Positions 1 through 8,222 of a stretch of DNA of 64,000 nt are shown here, one piece after another (position 1 is the first letter of the stretch; the number at the start of each line of letters is the position of its first letter). This DNA is from CAYWVR01 sp964461715 (lineage in GTDB: Bacteria; Planctomycetota; Phycisphaerae; FEN-1346). Made by a program: the position numbers and the translations under genes. The stretch is from contig CAYWVR010000012.1 of assembly GCA_964461715.1 (NCBI GenBank), positions 25,650 to 89,649 on the forward strand, given 5' to 3'. Under the pieces are notes generated by a model. That model had not been told where the DNA came from and did not search any database. It saw nothing but the letters and a program-made list of their open reading frames with translations.

Positions 1-2
1 GA

Positions 3-884
3 GCGGGCGCCGCCGGCGGACGGCTCGGCGCGCCGGTCCCGGCCCACCGGGGCCTCCCGGCCCACCACATCGAAAAACTCTCCTGCACGGCCTGCCACAG
101 CGGCCTCAGGCCCCAGGCGACGACCCGCCGCACCCAGACGAGCCGCGGCCACGCACTCGAGTTCCAGGGCCCGCATCGCGCCCCCGACGCCCTGCCCTGG
201 ATCCATGAGCCGGTCTTCCTGCGCGACGCGCGAGGCGTGATCGTGCCTCACCGCGCCGTCTGGCCGGCGTTCTGGTGCACGGTCGAGGAGGACGGGGCCG
301 TCAAGCCGCTCGCCCCGGAGACGGTCCTCGAGGACGCCCGGGACGCCTTCGACGATGCCGCCACCGCGCGGGAGGATGGCCGCCTCTCCGACGCCCGCAT
401 CCTCGCGGTGCTCGCGGCCCTTCGGGAAACCGGCCACGGGCCCGAGGTCGGATACGTGACGGGCGGCAAGATGCACCGGGCCGAGTCGCGCGGCACGCTG
501 ACCGCGTCGGCGCATCCGGCGGGCGCCTTGGTCGGCTGGCCCATCGGGCACGACGTGCGGCCGGTGCCCGAGTCGCTCGGGGCGGGCGGATGTACGGATT
601 GCCACGGCACCGGCGCGCCGATCTACTTCGGCGAGGTCGAGGTCCCATCGCTGACCGAGGGGGCGGACGAGACGCGGCCCATGCACGCGATGCGGGGCGA
701 ATCGGAGACCGAGCTGCGGGCGTGGGCCCTCTCCTACACCTTCCGGCCCTACTTCAAGATCACCGGCTACGCGGCGATGATCGTCATGGGCGCGGTGCTG
801 GCGTGGTACGGCCTGCGCGCGGTGGGGGCGGTGTCACGCTGGTTCGCCGCCCGGGCCGCCCGAGGCGAAGGAGACGAGGCATGA
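3..884 (+). CDS. haem c-binding membrane-anchored protein, 5' end outside the window
   Basis: The reading frame is open from the left edge to the stop at 882-884, so the visible 293 residues are the C-terminal part of a longer protein. Two haem c attachment motifs are visible: CTACH at 84-98 and CTDCH at 591-605. The first lies upstream of the first internal GTG (237), so a start there would discard a real motif. Near the C-terminus one hydrophobic helix (about AAMIVMGAVLAWYGL) is followed by an Arg-rich tail, which suggests a periplasmic haem domain held by one membrane helix. Its stop overlaps the start of a di-haem cytochrome b (ATGA), so the two probably form a quinone-linked electron-transfer module. 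The total number of haems and the substrate cannot be told from this fragment. Confidence 0.8.
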   Translation, partial: AGAAGGRLGAPVPAHRGLPAHHIEKLSCTACHSGLRPQATTRRTQTSRGHALEFQGPHRAPDALPWIHEPVFLRDARGVIVPHRAVWPAFWCTVEEDGAVKPLAPETVLEDARDAFDDAATAREDGRLSDARILAVLAALRETGHGPEVGYVTGGKMHRAESRGTLTASAHPAGALVGWPIGHDVRPVPESLGAGGCTDCHGTGAPIYFGEVEVPSLTEGADETRPMHAMRGESETELRAWALSYTFRPYFKITGYAAMIVMGAVLAWYGLRAVGAVSRWFAARAARGEGDEA

Positions 885-1570
885 GCGCCTTTCGATGGGC
901 CACCTTTCTCGCCCCGGCCGTCGCCGCGATCCTTTGCCTGCTGCACCTGGTTGTGGCCCGCCCGCGACGCGGCGCGCCGCCGACCGACGACCGCACGCTC
1001 CGCCGCTACAGTGGCTGGGAGCGGCTGGCGCACGCGGCGACGATGCTGGGCTTTCTGCTGCTGGCGGCGACGGGGTTCTGGCCGGTCCTCGTGGGCGAGC
1101 GCCTCTCGGGGTGGCTCCTGATGATCCACACGGGGCTCTCGCCGCTCTTCTTTCTGGGTCTCCTGGCCGGCCTGCTGACGTGGGCCCATGACAACCGGTT
1201 CGCGGCCCGCGACGGGCGATGGATGCGGACGTGCCCGAGGGTCCGGGCCGCCGACGGCGCCCCCGCGGGACGTTTCGACGCGGGCCAGAAGCTCTACTTC
1301 TGGATCGCCGGTGTCTCCGGGTTCGTGCTCCTCGGCACGATGATGCTCGCCATGGTCGACCTTTTCGGCCCGCCGGGCCAGGTGCTCCTCTACCAGGTCC
1401 ACCGTTGGACGGCCCTGGTGCTGGTGGTGGCGACGCTCGTCCACGCGTATCGCACAGCGGTCGCGAAGCCGGGCGGATGGGCGGCGATCGTCGGCGGGCG
1501 CGTCTCGGAGGCGTGGCGTACGCGGTATCATCCCGACGCCCCGGCCCCGCGGACGCGGCCGGACGCCTGA
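881..1570 (+). CDS. di-haem cytochrome b subunit, formate dehydrogenase gamma / b561 type
   Basis: This 229-residue integral membrane protein has about five hydrophobic helices. Histidines sit inside helices at H51 (LAHAAT), H83 (MIHTGL), H174 (VHRWTAL) and H188 (LVHAYRT), the pattern of bis-His coordination of two b haems in FdnI/PhsC/b561-like quinol-reactive subunits. It would move electrons between the quinone pool and the haem c protein encoded just upstream. The ATG at 881 overlaps the upstream stop by four bases. A longer in-frame ORF from 275 runs inside the cytochrome c gene and is not the start. The stop overlaps the next start (TGATG). The role is from helix and His pattern; the partner is inferred from position. 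Confidence 0.75.
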   Translation: MSAFRWATFLAPAVAAILCLLHLVVARPRRGAPPTDDRTLRRYSGWERLAHAATMLGFLLLAATGFWPVLVGERLSGWLLMIHTGLSPLFFLGLLAGLLTWAHDNRFAARDGRWMRTCPRVRAADGAPAGRFDAGQKLYFWIAGVSGFVLLGTMMLAMVDLFGPPGQVLLYQVHRWTALVLVVATLVHAYRTAVAKPGGWAAIVGGRVSEAWRTRYHPDAPAPRTRPDA

Positions 1571-2298
1571 TGGATCTCTCGATCGTGATCCCGGCCTTCA
1601 ACGAGGCCGCCAAGATCGAGCGCGACGTGCTCGCCGCCGAGGCGTTCCTGGCGGGCGAGGCCCTCGAGGGCGAGATTCTCGTCGTCGACGACGGCAGCGA
1701 CGACGCCACCTGCGAGGCCGCCTGCGCCGTCGGGCTGCGGCCCGGCACGCGCCTTCGCGTCCTTCGGTTCGAACGCCACGCCGGCAAGGGCCGCGCCGTG
1801 CGCGAGGGCATGCTCCGCACCGAGGGCCGGATCGTCATGTTCGCCGACGCGGGGCTCTGCGTCCCGTTCGACAACGCGCTTCGCGGCATGAAGCTGATCG
1901 AGGGCGGCCCGTGCGAGATCGCCCACGGCTCCCGCAAGCTCGCCTCCAGCCTCATCACCCTCCCCCAGCCCTTCTACCGCCGCGCGATCTCGAAGCTCTT
2001 CCGGGCGGTGGTCCACGCGGTCATGGGCATCCCCTGGCGCCTGACGGACACACAGTGCGGGTTCAAGCTGTACCGCGGGGACGTGGGCCGCGAGCTCTAC
2101 GCGGCGACCCGCTCCGACGGGTTCGTCTTCGACGTGGAAGTGCTGTTGCGGGCCCTGCGGCGCGGGTACCGCGTCAAGGAGTTTCCCGTCGAGTGGTGCT
2201 GCGACATCGACTCGCGCCTCCACCCCGCCCGAAGCGCCGCCGCGATCCTCAAGGACCTCGTCGAGATTCGCCTTCGGCTGGGGCGCGAGCGGCCTTGA
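1570..2298 (+). CDS. family 2 glycosyltransferase, dolichyl-phosphate mannose synthase-like
   Basis: This is a 242-residue soluble GT-A glycosyltransferase. The N-terminus has the classic IVIPAFNEA strand and loop. EGEILVVDDGSDDAT follows at about residues 37-51, and a FADAG element stands in the place of the metal-binding DxD. The downstream TDTQCGFKLYRGD element is typical of polyprenyl-phosphate sugar synthases. It would transfer a sugar from a nucleotide donor to a lipid phosphate. The start at 1570 shares its A with the preceding TGA stop; in-frame sequence upstream to 1219 lies inside the cytochrome b gene. It converges on apbE with only four bases between stop codons. The Agl23-like GT-C protein in the facing operon would be a fitting consumer of a lipid-linked sugar. 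Confidence 0.85.
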   Translation: MDLSIVIPAFNEAAKIERDVLAAEAFLAGEALEGEILVVDDGSDDATCEAACAVGLRPGTRLRVLRFERHAGKGRAVREGMLRTEGRIVMFADAGLCVPFDNALRGMKLIEGGPCEIAHGSRKLASSLITLPQPFYRRAISKLFRAVVHAVMGIPWRLTDTQCGFKLYRGDVGRELYAATRSDGFVFDVEVLLRALRRGYRVKEFPVEWCCDIDSRLHPARSAAAILKDLVEIRLRLGRERP

Positions 2299-2302
2299 GG
2301 CG

Positions 2303-3193
2303 TCACGTTCCATACGCAAGCAGGCGTCTATCGTTCTCCGTTGCCAGCATCGCGCTCACCTCCCGGTGGGCTTGGCAATAGGCCGCCACCTCCTCGGGCG
2401 CCATGACGAGAAACGCCGTGGCGAGGGCGTCGCTCTCGGCCGCCGAGGGGCCCGCCGCCCACGCGCCCCGGCGATCGAGCGCGGGCCGCCCCGTGCGCGG
2501 GTCGAAGACGTGCGGTCGCGCGGCCTCCGGGCCGGACCCGCTGAAGGCCCGGTCGCGGAGGTGGATTGGCGGAGGCGCGTCGCCCTCCTGCGCCGGGCCG
2601 CCCGCCCGCGCGGGCCACGCCGACCCGTCCGCCCGCGTCCCGACCGCGAGCACCGTGCTCCGCCCCGCCGAAAGGAACGCCCGCCCCACGTCCCAGTCCC
2701 CGAGCACCGCCGCCGCGCGGTCGAGCGCGAAGCCCTTGCCGATCGCGCCCGGGTCCACCGTCACCCCGGCCCGCCGCACGGTCACCGTCCGGGCCGCCTC
2801 GTCGACGACGAGCCACTCCATGCCCACCCGCGCCCGGGCCGCGCGCAGCGCTTCCGGCGCGGGCTCCCGCAGCCGCCCGTCCGGCCCGCGCCAGACCTCC
2901 CGGAGCGGCCCGACCGTCACGTCGAACGCCCCGTCGGTCTCCCGCCAGAGGCGCTCGGCGATCGCGAGACACCGAACCGTGGCCTCCTCGGCGACAAGCG
3001 TCTCGCCCGAGCCGAGCCGTGCGATGCGGGCCACGTCGCCCGTCGCAATGAACCGCGACAGGGTCGCTTCGAGGCGGTCGACCTCCTCCACGGCGGCCCG
3101 GGCGGCCCGGGCGGCATAGGGGTCGTCCTCGCCCTCGATGAGGACCTCGAAGGCCGTGCCCATCGCACGGTGCGCAGTCCGGTGGAGGGTCAC
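2303..3193 (-). CDS. apbE: FAD:protein FMN transferase (ApbE family)
   Basis: The 296-residue protein carries ApbE-family landmarks: MGTAFEV near the N-terminus, VDPGAIGKGFALDRA in the middle (the flavin-binding segment) and HVFDPRTGRP followed by ESDALATAFLVM near the C-terminus. Family members attach FMN through a phosphoester to Thr of partner proteins such as Rnf/Nqr subunits. I chose the GTG at 3193 because it overlaps the stop of the upstream gene (GTGA) and has a G-rich ribosome site; an ATG ten codons in, at 3163, is an alternative. I see no lipobox or signal peptide, unlike most periplasmic ApbE proteins, so export is unclear. No target flavoprotein is visible in the window. Confidence 0.88.
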   Translation of the reverse strand: MTLHRTAHRAMGTAFEVLIEGEDDPYAARAARAAVEEVDRLEATLSRFIATGDVARIARLGSGETLVAEEATVRCLAIAERLWRETDGAFDVTVGPLREVWRGPDGRLREPAPEALRAARARVGMEWLVVDEAARTVTVRRAGVTVDPGAIGKGFALDRAAAVLGDWDVGRAFLSAGRSTVLAVGTRADGSAWPARAGGPAQEGDAPPPIHLRDRAFSGSGPEAARPHVFDPRTGRPALDRRGAWAAGPSAAESDALATAFLVMAPEEVAAYCQAHREVSAMLATENDRRLLAYGT

Positions 3194-4761
3194 GGGCCGC
3201 CCTCCCCCGCCGGCGGGCCGCCGCGCGCCTCCATGAACCGGTCCCAGAGGTCCCGCTCGACCCGGAGCTCCAGCAGCACCCCCGGCCGCAAGGCGAAGAG
3301 GCCCGTCTGATCGTCGCCGCGCGCCCGGGCCGCCACCTCCGCGGAGACCTCCGCCTGGACGATGAGGATCGGGGCGTCGGGCCGCGCCGGCACCTCCCTC
3401 CACCACCCCGTCCGCGACCAGCCGCGCAGGTACCAGGGCAGCGGCCAGTAGTTTCCGGGGACGATGGTCTGGACGGGCGTTGCGCGGCCGGCGGGAGCGA
3501 CCGCGGCCAGCGCCTCCAGGCGCGCCAGGAGTCGCTCGACCATGGGCGAGGTATGGGCATAGGCGTACGGGTTCCGCGGGTCGGCGAAGAACCGCCGGTC
3601 GAAGCTCGCCGCGTGGGCCTGCCACGCCAGATGCGCGACCCCCGCCGCCAGAAGCACAAGGACGGCGGCCTTGGCGGTGTGCGGCCGGGCCCACCGCACA
3701 AGGGCCGCGCCCCCGACGCCCGCCAGGAGGGCCATCCCCGCGAGGAACGTCAGGGCGCACCACGGCGTCTTGTACGGGACGATCGCATAGGCCGCCGTCG
3801 TCACGATCGTAAACGCCGCCACCCCGCGCACGAACGGGACGCTCGCGCGGCCGACCTTCCCCGCCGCCGCCGCCCCCGTCCCGACGGCGGCCAGGGCGAG
3901 AACGAGGCCCTCCGTCCAGTGCGGCCCGGGGCCGTCGTGGAAGTACGCGAGCCGCGCCAGGTACCAGTGCCAGGGGTGGTCGTGAAGACCCGCGCCGCCG
4001 GCCCGCTCCGTCGCATAGTAGACGTACGCCAGGAACGCGTCGGCGAGGCCCTTCGGGTTCGTCAGGAACGAGCTGAAGAAGAGGAGCCACACGGCGGCGA
4101 ACGCCCCGAGCGCAAGGGCCACGTGCCGGGCCCGCACGCGGACGCCCCCTTTCCCGCCCCCCCGCGCCGCCGCCAGGCCCGCGGCCATTCCCGGCAGCGC
4201 GAGGACCCACGTCTCCTTCGTCGCGAACGCCAGACCCAGCATCGCGCCGCCCGCCGCCGCCCACGCCGCGGCGCGCTTGTCCGTCGTGGCTTTCGCATAT
4301 CTCCACGCCGAGGCGATCGCCCCGAGCGTGAAGACCACGAGCATCACCTCCTGGATGTAGTAGCGGCTGTAGTAGACCATCGCGGGACTCGCGGCGAGGA
4401 GGATGGCCGCCCCGACCGTCGCCGGCCGCCCGAGCCCGTCGGCCATGGCCAGGACGAGAAGCACCAGGGCCACGCCGAACAGCGCCGGAACGACGCGATA
4501 GGCCGCCTCGGTCGTCTCCGCGAAGTCCTCCGCCCCGCTCGCGGCCAGCGCGCCCAGAGCGGCGTAGTAGAGGGTGGGTCCGTGGTTATCGTGGGGATCG
4601 TACGTGTAGATGCCGAGATCATACAGGGTCCCGGTCTTGACGAACTGGTTCCCCTCGTCGGGATGGGGCGGCCGCCGCCCGAGGTCCGGCAGCCTCAGGG
4701 ACGCCGCCCCGGCCACCGCGACCCCGACGCACGCCGCCAGCGCCAGCGTCGCTCGCGTCAT
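3190..4761 (-). CDS. Agl23-like / TIGR03663-type polytopic GT-C glycosyltransferase
   Basis: The 523-residue membrane protein has about ten hydrophobic helices. The first extracytoplasmic loop contains HPDEG followed by TYDPHDNHGPTLYY, matching the family called flippase activity-associated Agl23 / TIGR03663, relatives of PMT and ArnT GT-C transferases. The acidic residue in that loop is the expected catalytic base. It probably moves a sugar from a polyprenyl-phosphate donor to a protein or lipid outside the membrane. The start overlaps the stop of the lipoprotein gene (ATGA) and its stop overlaps apbE, so the three genes are one transcript. Family assignment rests on the loop motif and topology; the acceptor is unknown. 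Confidence 0.72.
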   Translation of the reverse strand: MTRATLALAACVGVAVAGAASLRLPDLGRRPPHPDEGNQFVKTGTLYDLGIYTYDPHDNHGPTLYYAALGALAASGAEDFAETTEAAYRVVPALFGVALVLLVLAMADGLGRPATVGAAILLAASPAMVYYSRYYIQEVMLVVFTLGAIASAWRYAKATTDKRAAAWAAAGGAMLGLAFATKETWVLALPGMAAGLAAARGGGKGGVRVRARHVALALGAFAAVWLLFFSSFLTNPKGLADAFLAYVYYATERAGGAGLHDHPWHWYLARLAYFHDGPGPHWTEGLVLALAAVGTGAAAAGKVGRASVPFVRGVAAFTIVTTAAYAIVPYKTPWCALTFLAGMALLAGVGGAALVRWARPHTAKAAVLVLLAAGVAHLAWQAHAASFDRRFFADPRNPYAYAHTSPMVERLLARLEALAAVAPAGRATPVQTIVPGNYWPLPWYLRGWSRTGWWREVPARPDAPILIVQAEVSAEVAARARGDDQTGLFALRPGVLLELRVERDLWDRFMEARGGPPAGEGGP

Positions 4762-5636
4762 TCGACCGGTTTGCCGACCACCTCCACCTCGATGTAATGG
4801 TTCATCTCGTTGGAGGTGCTCCCGTTCGAGTGGAGCCGCACGTACCGGGCCGGGACGCCGTCGACCGGGATCAGGCGGCCCTCGTACGTCTCCAGGTACT
4901 CGGCGTCCGAACCGATGCCCAGGCCCGCCGTATTGTCGTAATCGTTATTGTAGACGGTCCGCACGTTCTCGATGAAGTCCGGGTCGTCGGCCACCTGGAC
5001 CACCACGTCGTAGTACACGCGGCCCTCGCCGTGGAAGTGCCAGAGAAGGATGGCATGCAGGGCATAGGTCTCCTTCAAATCGATCTGGACCCATTGCACG
5101 CCCGGCCCGAGCTCGACGTAGCTGCCCTCGGTGCCCTCCTTGTCGCCGTCGGTCACCATCTTCAGCTCGCCGATGATCGGCTCCGGGTCGCTGGCCGTGA
5201 CGGGCTTGCCGGCCGCGACGTTCGTCGACCCCTTCGGGACGTGGAACGGAGGGCGCGGTTTGCCGGAGGGCTTCTCGCGGTGCTCGTTGAACTTGATGTT
5301 CTTGGGCGTGCCCTGGAACTGGGGGCGCGGCAGGTCGATCTTGAGGGGGGCGTAGTCGGGGTCGTCGGCCCGGGGATCGGGCGGCGGGGGCGGTTCCTCG
5401 GCGGCCGCCTCGCCTTCGCCCTCGGCCGGCGCCTGGCCCTCTTCCTCGGCCGGTTCCTCGGCCTCGCCGGGCTCTTCGGCGGGCGTCGCCTCCTCGGACG
5501 CGGCTTCGGGCGTCGCTTGCTCGGCGGGCGTCACCTTCTCAGGCGCCGGCGCCTCGCTCTTGCACCCGGCCCCGGCCAGGATCAGGCCCGCCAGGGCCAT
5601 CGCCCCGATCACCATCCACGCGTGCATCGTCTTCAT
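4758..5636 (-). CDS. discoidin (F5/8 type C)-like lipoprotein
   Basis: The 292-residue product begins with a signal peptide ending in the lipobox LAGAGC, so it is probably lipid-anchored. A low-complexity linker rich in Glu, Ala and Pro follows (about residues 25-95). The C-terminal half resembles a discoidin / F5-8C sandwich: NVAAGKPVTASD, VQWVQIDLKETYAL and a final ARYVRLHSNGST strand. Such domains usually bind sugars or cell-surface ligands. I chose the ATG at 5636 because a TAGGAG ribosome site precedes it and the signal peptide starts there; the frame is open much further upstream. It is the first gene of the lipoprotein-GT-C-apbE operon. The ligand is unknown. Confidence 0.7.
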   Translation of the reverse strand: MKTMHAWMVIGAMALAGLILAGAGCKSEAPAPEKVTPAEQATPEAASEEATPAEEPGEAEEPAEEEGQAPAEGEGEAAAEEPPPPPDPRADDPDYAPLKIDLPRPQFQGTPKNIKFNEHREKPSGKPRPPFHVPKGSTNVAAGKPVTASDPEPIIGELKMVTDGDKEGTEGSYVELGPGVQWVQIDLKETYALHAILLWHFHGEGRVYYDVVVQVADDPDFIENVRTVYNNDYDNTAGLGIGSDAEYLETYEGRLIPVDGVPARYVRLHSNGSTSNEMNHYIEVEVVGKPVE

Positions 5637-5790
5637 GGCCGTGCGGCTCCTACCCATGCCCTTCGGTTCCGTCTCCATTCGATGCCGGACCGTGCACCCC
5701 TCGGGGTCCCGGTCCCCTCGGGTGCTGAAACCCCTGCCGGGACCGTCCGGTCCCGCCCGAACCGCCCTCGGCGGAAACCGCCGGGCGAAG

Positions 5791-5994
5791 CTACCACTTG
5801 GACCTGTAGAGCTCAATATACCCGCATCCCTCGCAGGCCCGCGCCCGGACGCGTTTCTTGAGGGAGAGGAGGGAGGCGTCGGCGGCCTTGAAGCGGATGT
5901 CCCAGAAGACCCCCGCCGGATACAGCGTCCCCTTCTCCCACCCCTGTGCCCCGCACTTCGGGCACCCACCGGGCGTGTGTATGGATTCGGCCAT
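5791..5994 (-). CDS. 67-residue zinc-ribbon protein
   Basis: This small protein has two cysteine pairs, C11-x2-C14 (CPKCG) and C54-x2-C57 (CEGCG), separated by an aromatic-rich segment (GTLYPAGVFWDI). That is a single zinc ribbon, similar in layout to the DUF6487-type ribbons. The start is the ATG at 5994. The same frame is open further upstream, but that segment lacks recognisable structure. Function is unknown; nucleic-acid or protein binding is typical for such ribbons. It stands alone before the lipoprotein operon and has its own candidate promoter at 6045-6074. Confidence 0.65.
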   Translation of the reverse strand: MAESIHTPGGCPKCGAQGWEKGTLYPAGVFWDIRFKAADASLLSLKKRVRARACEGCGYIELYRSKW

Positions 5995-6505
5995 CCTGGT
6001 CCCCCCGCGTCCTGTTTTCGATACCCATACCGCCGGGCCGCCGCAGTGTACCCGCGCAACACGGGTGCAGGCAAGACAAGACTTCGCCGCGGCGAGCCCG
6101 GCAAAGGACGCATGGCCATACCAAGCCGAAATAACCCCGGGTCTCGGTTCTCGCTCTGTCGCACACGCGCACGCTCTCAACGGATGTGCGTCACGCAGCG
6201 CTGCCCGGAGCCGGCAAGTTCGGGCAAAAGGGGGGCAAAAGGTGCGAGAAGTACCCCACTACCCCCCCGCTACCCCCCGAAAAGTCGCAAAAAGTGTGTC
6301 GTTTAGGGATAAACCGTTTCACGAATCCCGCCAAACGTATACTCCGGGATACGGCGCGATCCTGAAGTAAACAGGCGCGGGCGGGGCGGCCGGAGGGGGC
6401 GGCGGCGCGGCGCAGGCGGCCGGGGAAATCCGGCGCATCCTGAAACCCTTGCATCGCACCCATCGGCCCGGCACAATGGGCCCGAACCCGGGAGGCGAGA
6501 CCCCA
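5995..6505. other. 511-base intergenic region between divergent genes
   Basis: No convincing gene is present on either strand. The part from about 6230 to 6370 is visibly less GC-rich than its surroundings and contains runs of G, C and A, including three C runs of 4, 7 and 6 at 6254-6278. A minus-strand promoter candidate sits at 6045-6074. A TATACT hexamer at 6336-6341 could be a -10 for serS, but I see no good -35 for it. Ribosome site GGGAGG for serS is at 6490-6495. Confidence 0.5.
6045..6074 (-). promoter_or_regulatory. candidate sigma-70 promoter for the zinc-ribbon gene
   Basis: On the minus strand TTGCCT (6074-6069) is separated by 18 bases from TACACT (6050-6045), about 45 bases before the initiation region of the 5994 ATG. 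Confidence 0.35.
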
Positions 6506-7786
6506 ATGCTGGACCTGGACACGATCCGCGAACGGAGCGAGGAAGTCCGCCAGAACCTCGAACAACGCCACGTGGAGGCGGACGTCGACCAGGTCCTCAA
6601 CCTGGCGGACGCGCGGTCCGCCCTCATCGTCGAGGCGGACGGCCTCCGCAGGCGCCGCAACGAAATCAATGCCCGGATTCCCAAGGCCGCACCCGACGAG
6701 CGGCAGGCCCTCGTGGCCGAATCGGGCGAGCTGAAGGCGAAAATCGCGGACCTCGAAACCCGCCTGGAGGCCGCGGAGGCGGCCCTGCGGGAGGAGCAGG
6801 CCAAAATCCCGAACCTCACGCACCCCGACGCCCCCGTCGGCCGCGACGACACCGAGAACCGCGAGATTCGCCGCTGGGGTGCGCCGCCCGAGTTCGACTT
6901 CGAGCCGAAGGATCACGTCGCCCTCGGCGAGCGGCTCGATCTTCTGGACTTCGACGGCGGCACGAAGGTGGCCGGGTCGAACTTCTACTTCCTCAAGAAC
7001 GAGGCGGTTCTGCTGGAGCTGGCGCTGGCGCGGTTCGCGATGCAAAAGCTTGCGGAGGAAGGGTTTACGCTCCACACGACACCGGACCTGGCGAAGATGC
7101 GGGTGCTGGACGGCTGCGGCTTCAATCCCCGGGGCGAGGAGACCCAGATTTACCGCGTGGAGGGGTTCGACCTGGGCCTGATTGCCACGGCGGAGATCAC
7201 GCTCGGGGGGTTGATGATGGACGAAATTCTCCCCGACGAGGCGTTGCCGGCGAAATTGGGGGGCCTCAGCCACTGTTTCCGGGTCGAGGCGGGGGCCTAC
7301 GGGCGGGCCGGCCGGGGCCTCTATCGCGTGCACCAGTTTACGAAGGTCGAAATGTTTGCGTTCACGCGGCCGGAGGAATCCGACGCGATGCACCACGAGA
7401 TGTTGCGGATCGAGGAGGAGCTCTACCAGGCGTTGGGGCTCCCGTATCGCGTGGTGGACGTCTGCACGGGCGACCTGGGCGGCCCGGCGTATCGCAAGTT
7501 CGACATTGAGGCATGGATGCCCGGGCGCGGCGAGGGGGGCGCGTACGGAGAAATTACCTCCACCTCCAACTGCACGGATTATCAGGCCCGCCGACTGGGC
7601 ATCCGCTTTCGTCGCGAACAGGGCAAAAAGCCGGAGCTCGTCCACACCTTGAACGGCACCGCCATCGCCATGTCGCGGACGCTGGTGGCGCTGTTGGAGA
7701 ACGGGCAGCAGCCGGACGGGTCGGTGGCGGTGCCGGAGGCGCTGCGGCCCATGACGGGGTTCGAGCGGATCGGGCCGCACGCGTAG
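6506..7786 (+). CDS. serS: seryl-tRNA synthetase
   Basis: This is a full-length (426 residue) class II synthetase. The N-terminal long alpha-hairpin arm that binds tRNA-Ser is obvious (residues about 25-105, RRRRNEINARI and a coiled coil). Motif 2 is the segment FRVEAGAYGRAGRGLYRVHQF, written here only in part as YRVHQF, and motif 3 is the TLNGTAIAMSRTLVALLEN region. It charges tRNA-Ser (and tRNA-Sec if present) with serine. The ATG at 6506 is preceded by GGGAGG at a normal distance; a longer ORF from 6449 has no ribosome site. It appears monocistronic. Confidence 0.97.
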   Translation: MLDLDTIRERSEEVRQNLEQRHVEADVDQVLNLADARSALIVEADGLRRRRNEINARIPKAAPDERQALVAESGELKAKIADLETRLEAAEAALREEQAKIPNLTHPDAPVGRDDTENREIRRWGAPPEFDFEPKDHVALGERLDLLDFDGGTKVAGSNFYFLKNEAVLLELALARFAMQKLAEEGFTLHTTPDLAKMRVLDGCGFNPRGEETQIYRVEGFDLGLIATAEITLGGLMMDEILPDEALPAKLGGLSHCFRVEAGAYGRAGRGLYRVHQFTKVEMFAFTRPEESDAMHHEMLRIEEELYQALGLPYRVVDVCTGDLGGPAYRKFDIEAWMPGRGEGGAYGEITSTSNCTDYQARRLGIRFRREQGKKPELVHTLNGTAIAMSRTLVALLENGQQPDGSVAVPEALRPMTGFERIGPHA

Positions 7787-7801
7787 CATCCTAAACGCCG
7801 C

Positions 7802-7831
7802 TTGCGTCGGGGCTTGCGTACGTGCTAGAGT
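7802..7831 (+). promoter_or_regulatory. candidate promoter for the membrane protein / sensor kinase pair
   Basis: TTGCGT (7802-7807), 18-base spacer, TAGAGT (7826-7831), located 47 bases before the ATG at 7878 and just after serS. Confidence 0.35.
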
Positions 7832-7877
7832 TGATGCTGGAAGGGCCTGAGGGTGCCCGGACGCAGGGGGGTGGGCC

Positions 7878-8222
7878 ATGTTCCAGTTCGGCGAAATCCT
7901 GACGCTGGGGATCGGGATCGTGGTCCTGGCGGTGCTGGGACTGCGATGGCGGCGTCTGTGGGGCTCGCCAACCCAGCGCCCGTTCATCCTTCCGCTGGCC
8001 TTGATGGCCGCCTCGTGGGTGTTTACGGTCGTTGAGGGCATCACCCCCGAGCATGCCCAGCAGGCGACGCTCATCCTCTACAGCGAGAGCGCCGGCCGGG
8101 GCGCCGATCCCCCCTGGACCCAGTTCTGTAACCTTCTGGAGCACCTGACGGCGACGGCGGCGGCGGTGGCGCTGCTGGTCGCGGTGCTCAAGGCCCGTCT
8201 TCCGCGGCAGAGGGCGGCCTGA
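7878..8222 (+). CDS. small membrane protein of unknown function paired with a sensor kinase
   Basis: The 114-residue product has three hydrophobic stretches (about residues 5-22, 38-53 and 90-105) separated by a short loop with acidic and aromatic residues. I do not recognise a family. Its stop overlaps the ATG of the histidine kinase (ATGA), and the kinase N-terminus has a very similar arrangement of three hydrophobic segments. It may therefore be a partner or duplicated sensing module for the kinase; that is inference from the overlap and the shared layout. Confidence 0.6.
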   Translation: MFQFGEILTLGIGIVVLAVLGLRWRRLWGSPTQRPFILPLALMAASWVFTVVEGITPEHAQQATLILYSESAGRGADPPWTQFCNLLEHLTATAAAVALLVAVLKARLPRQRAA

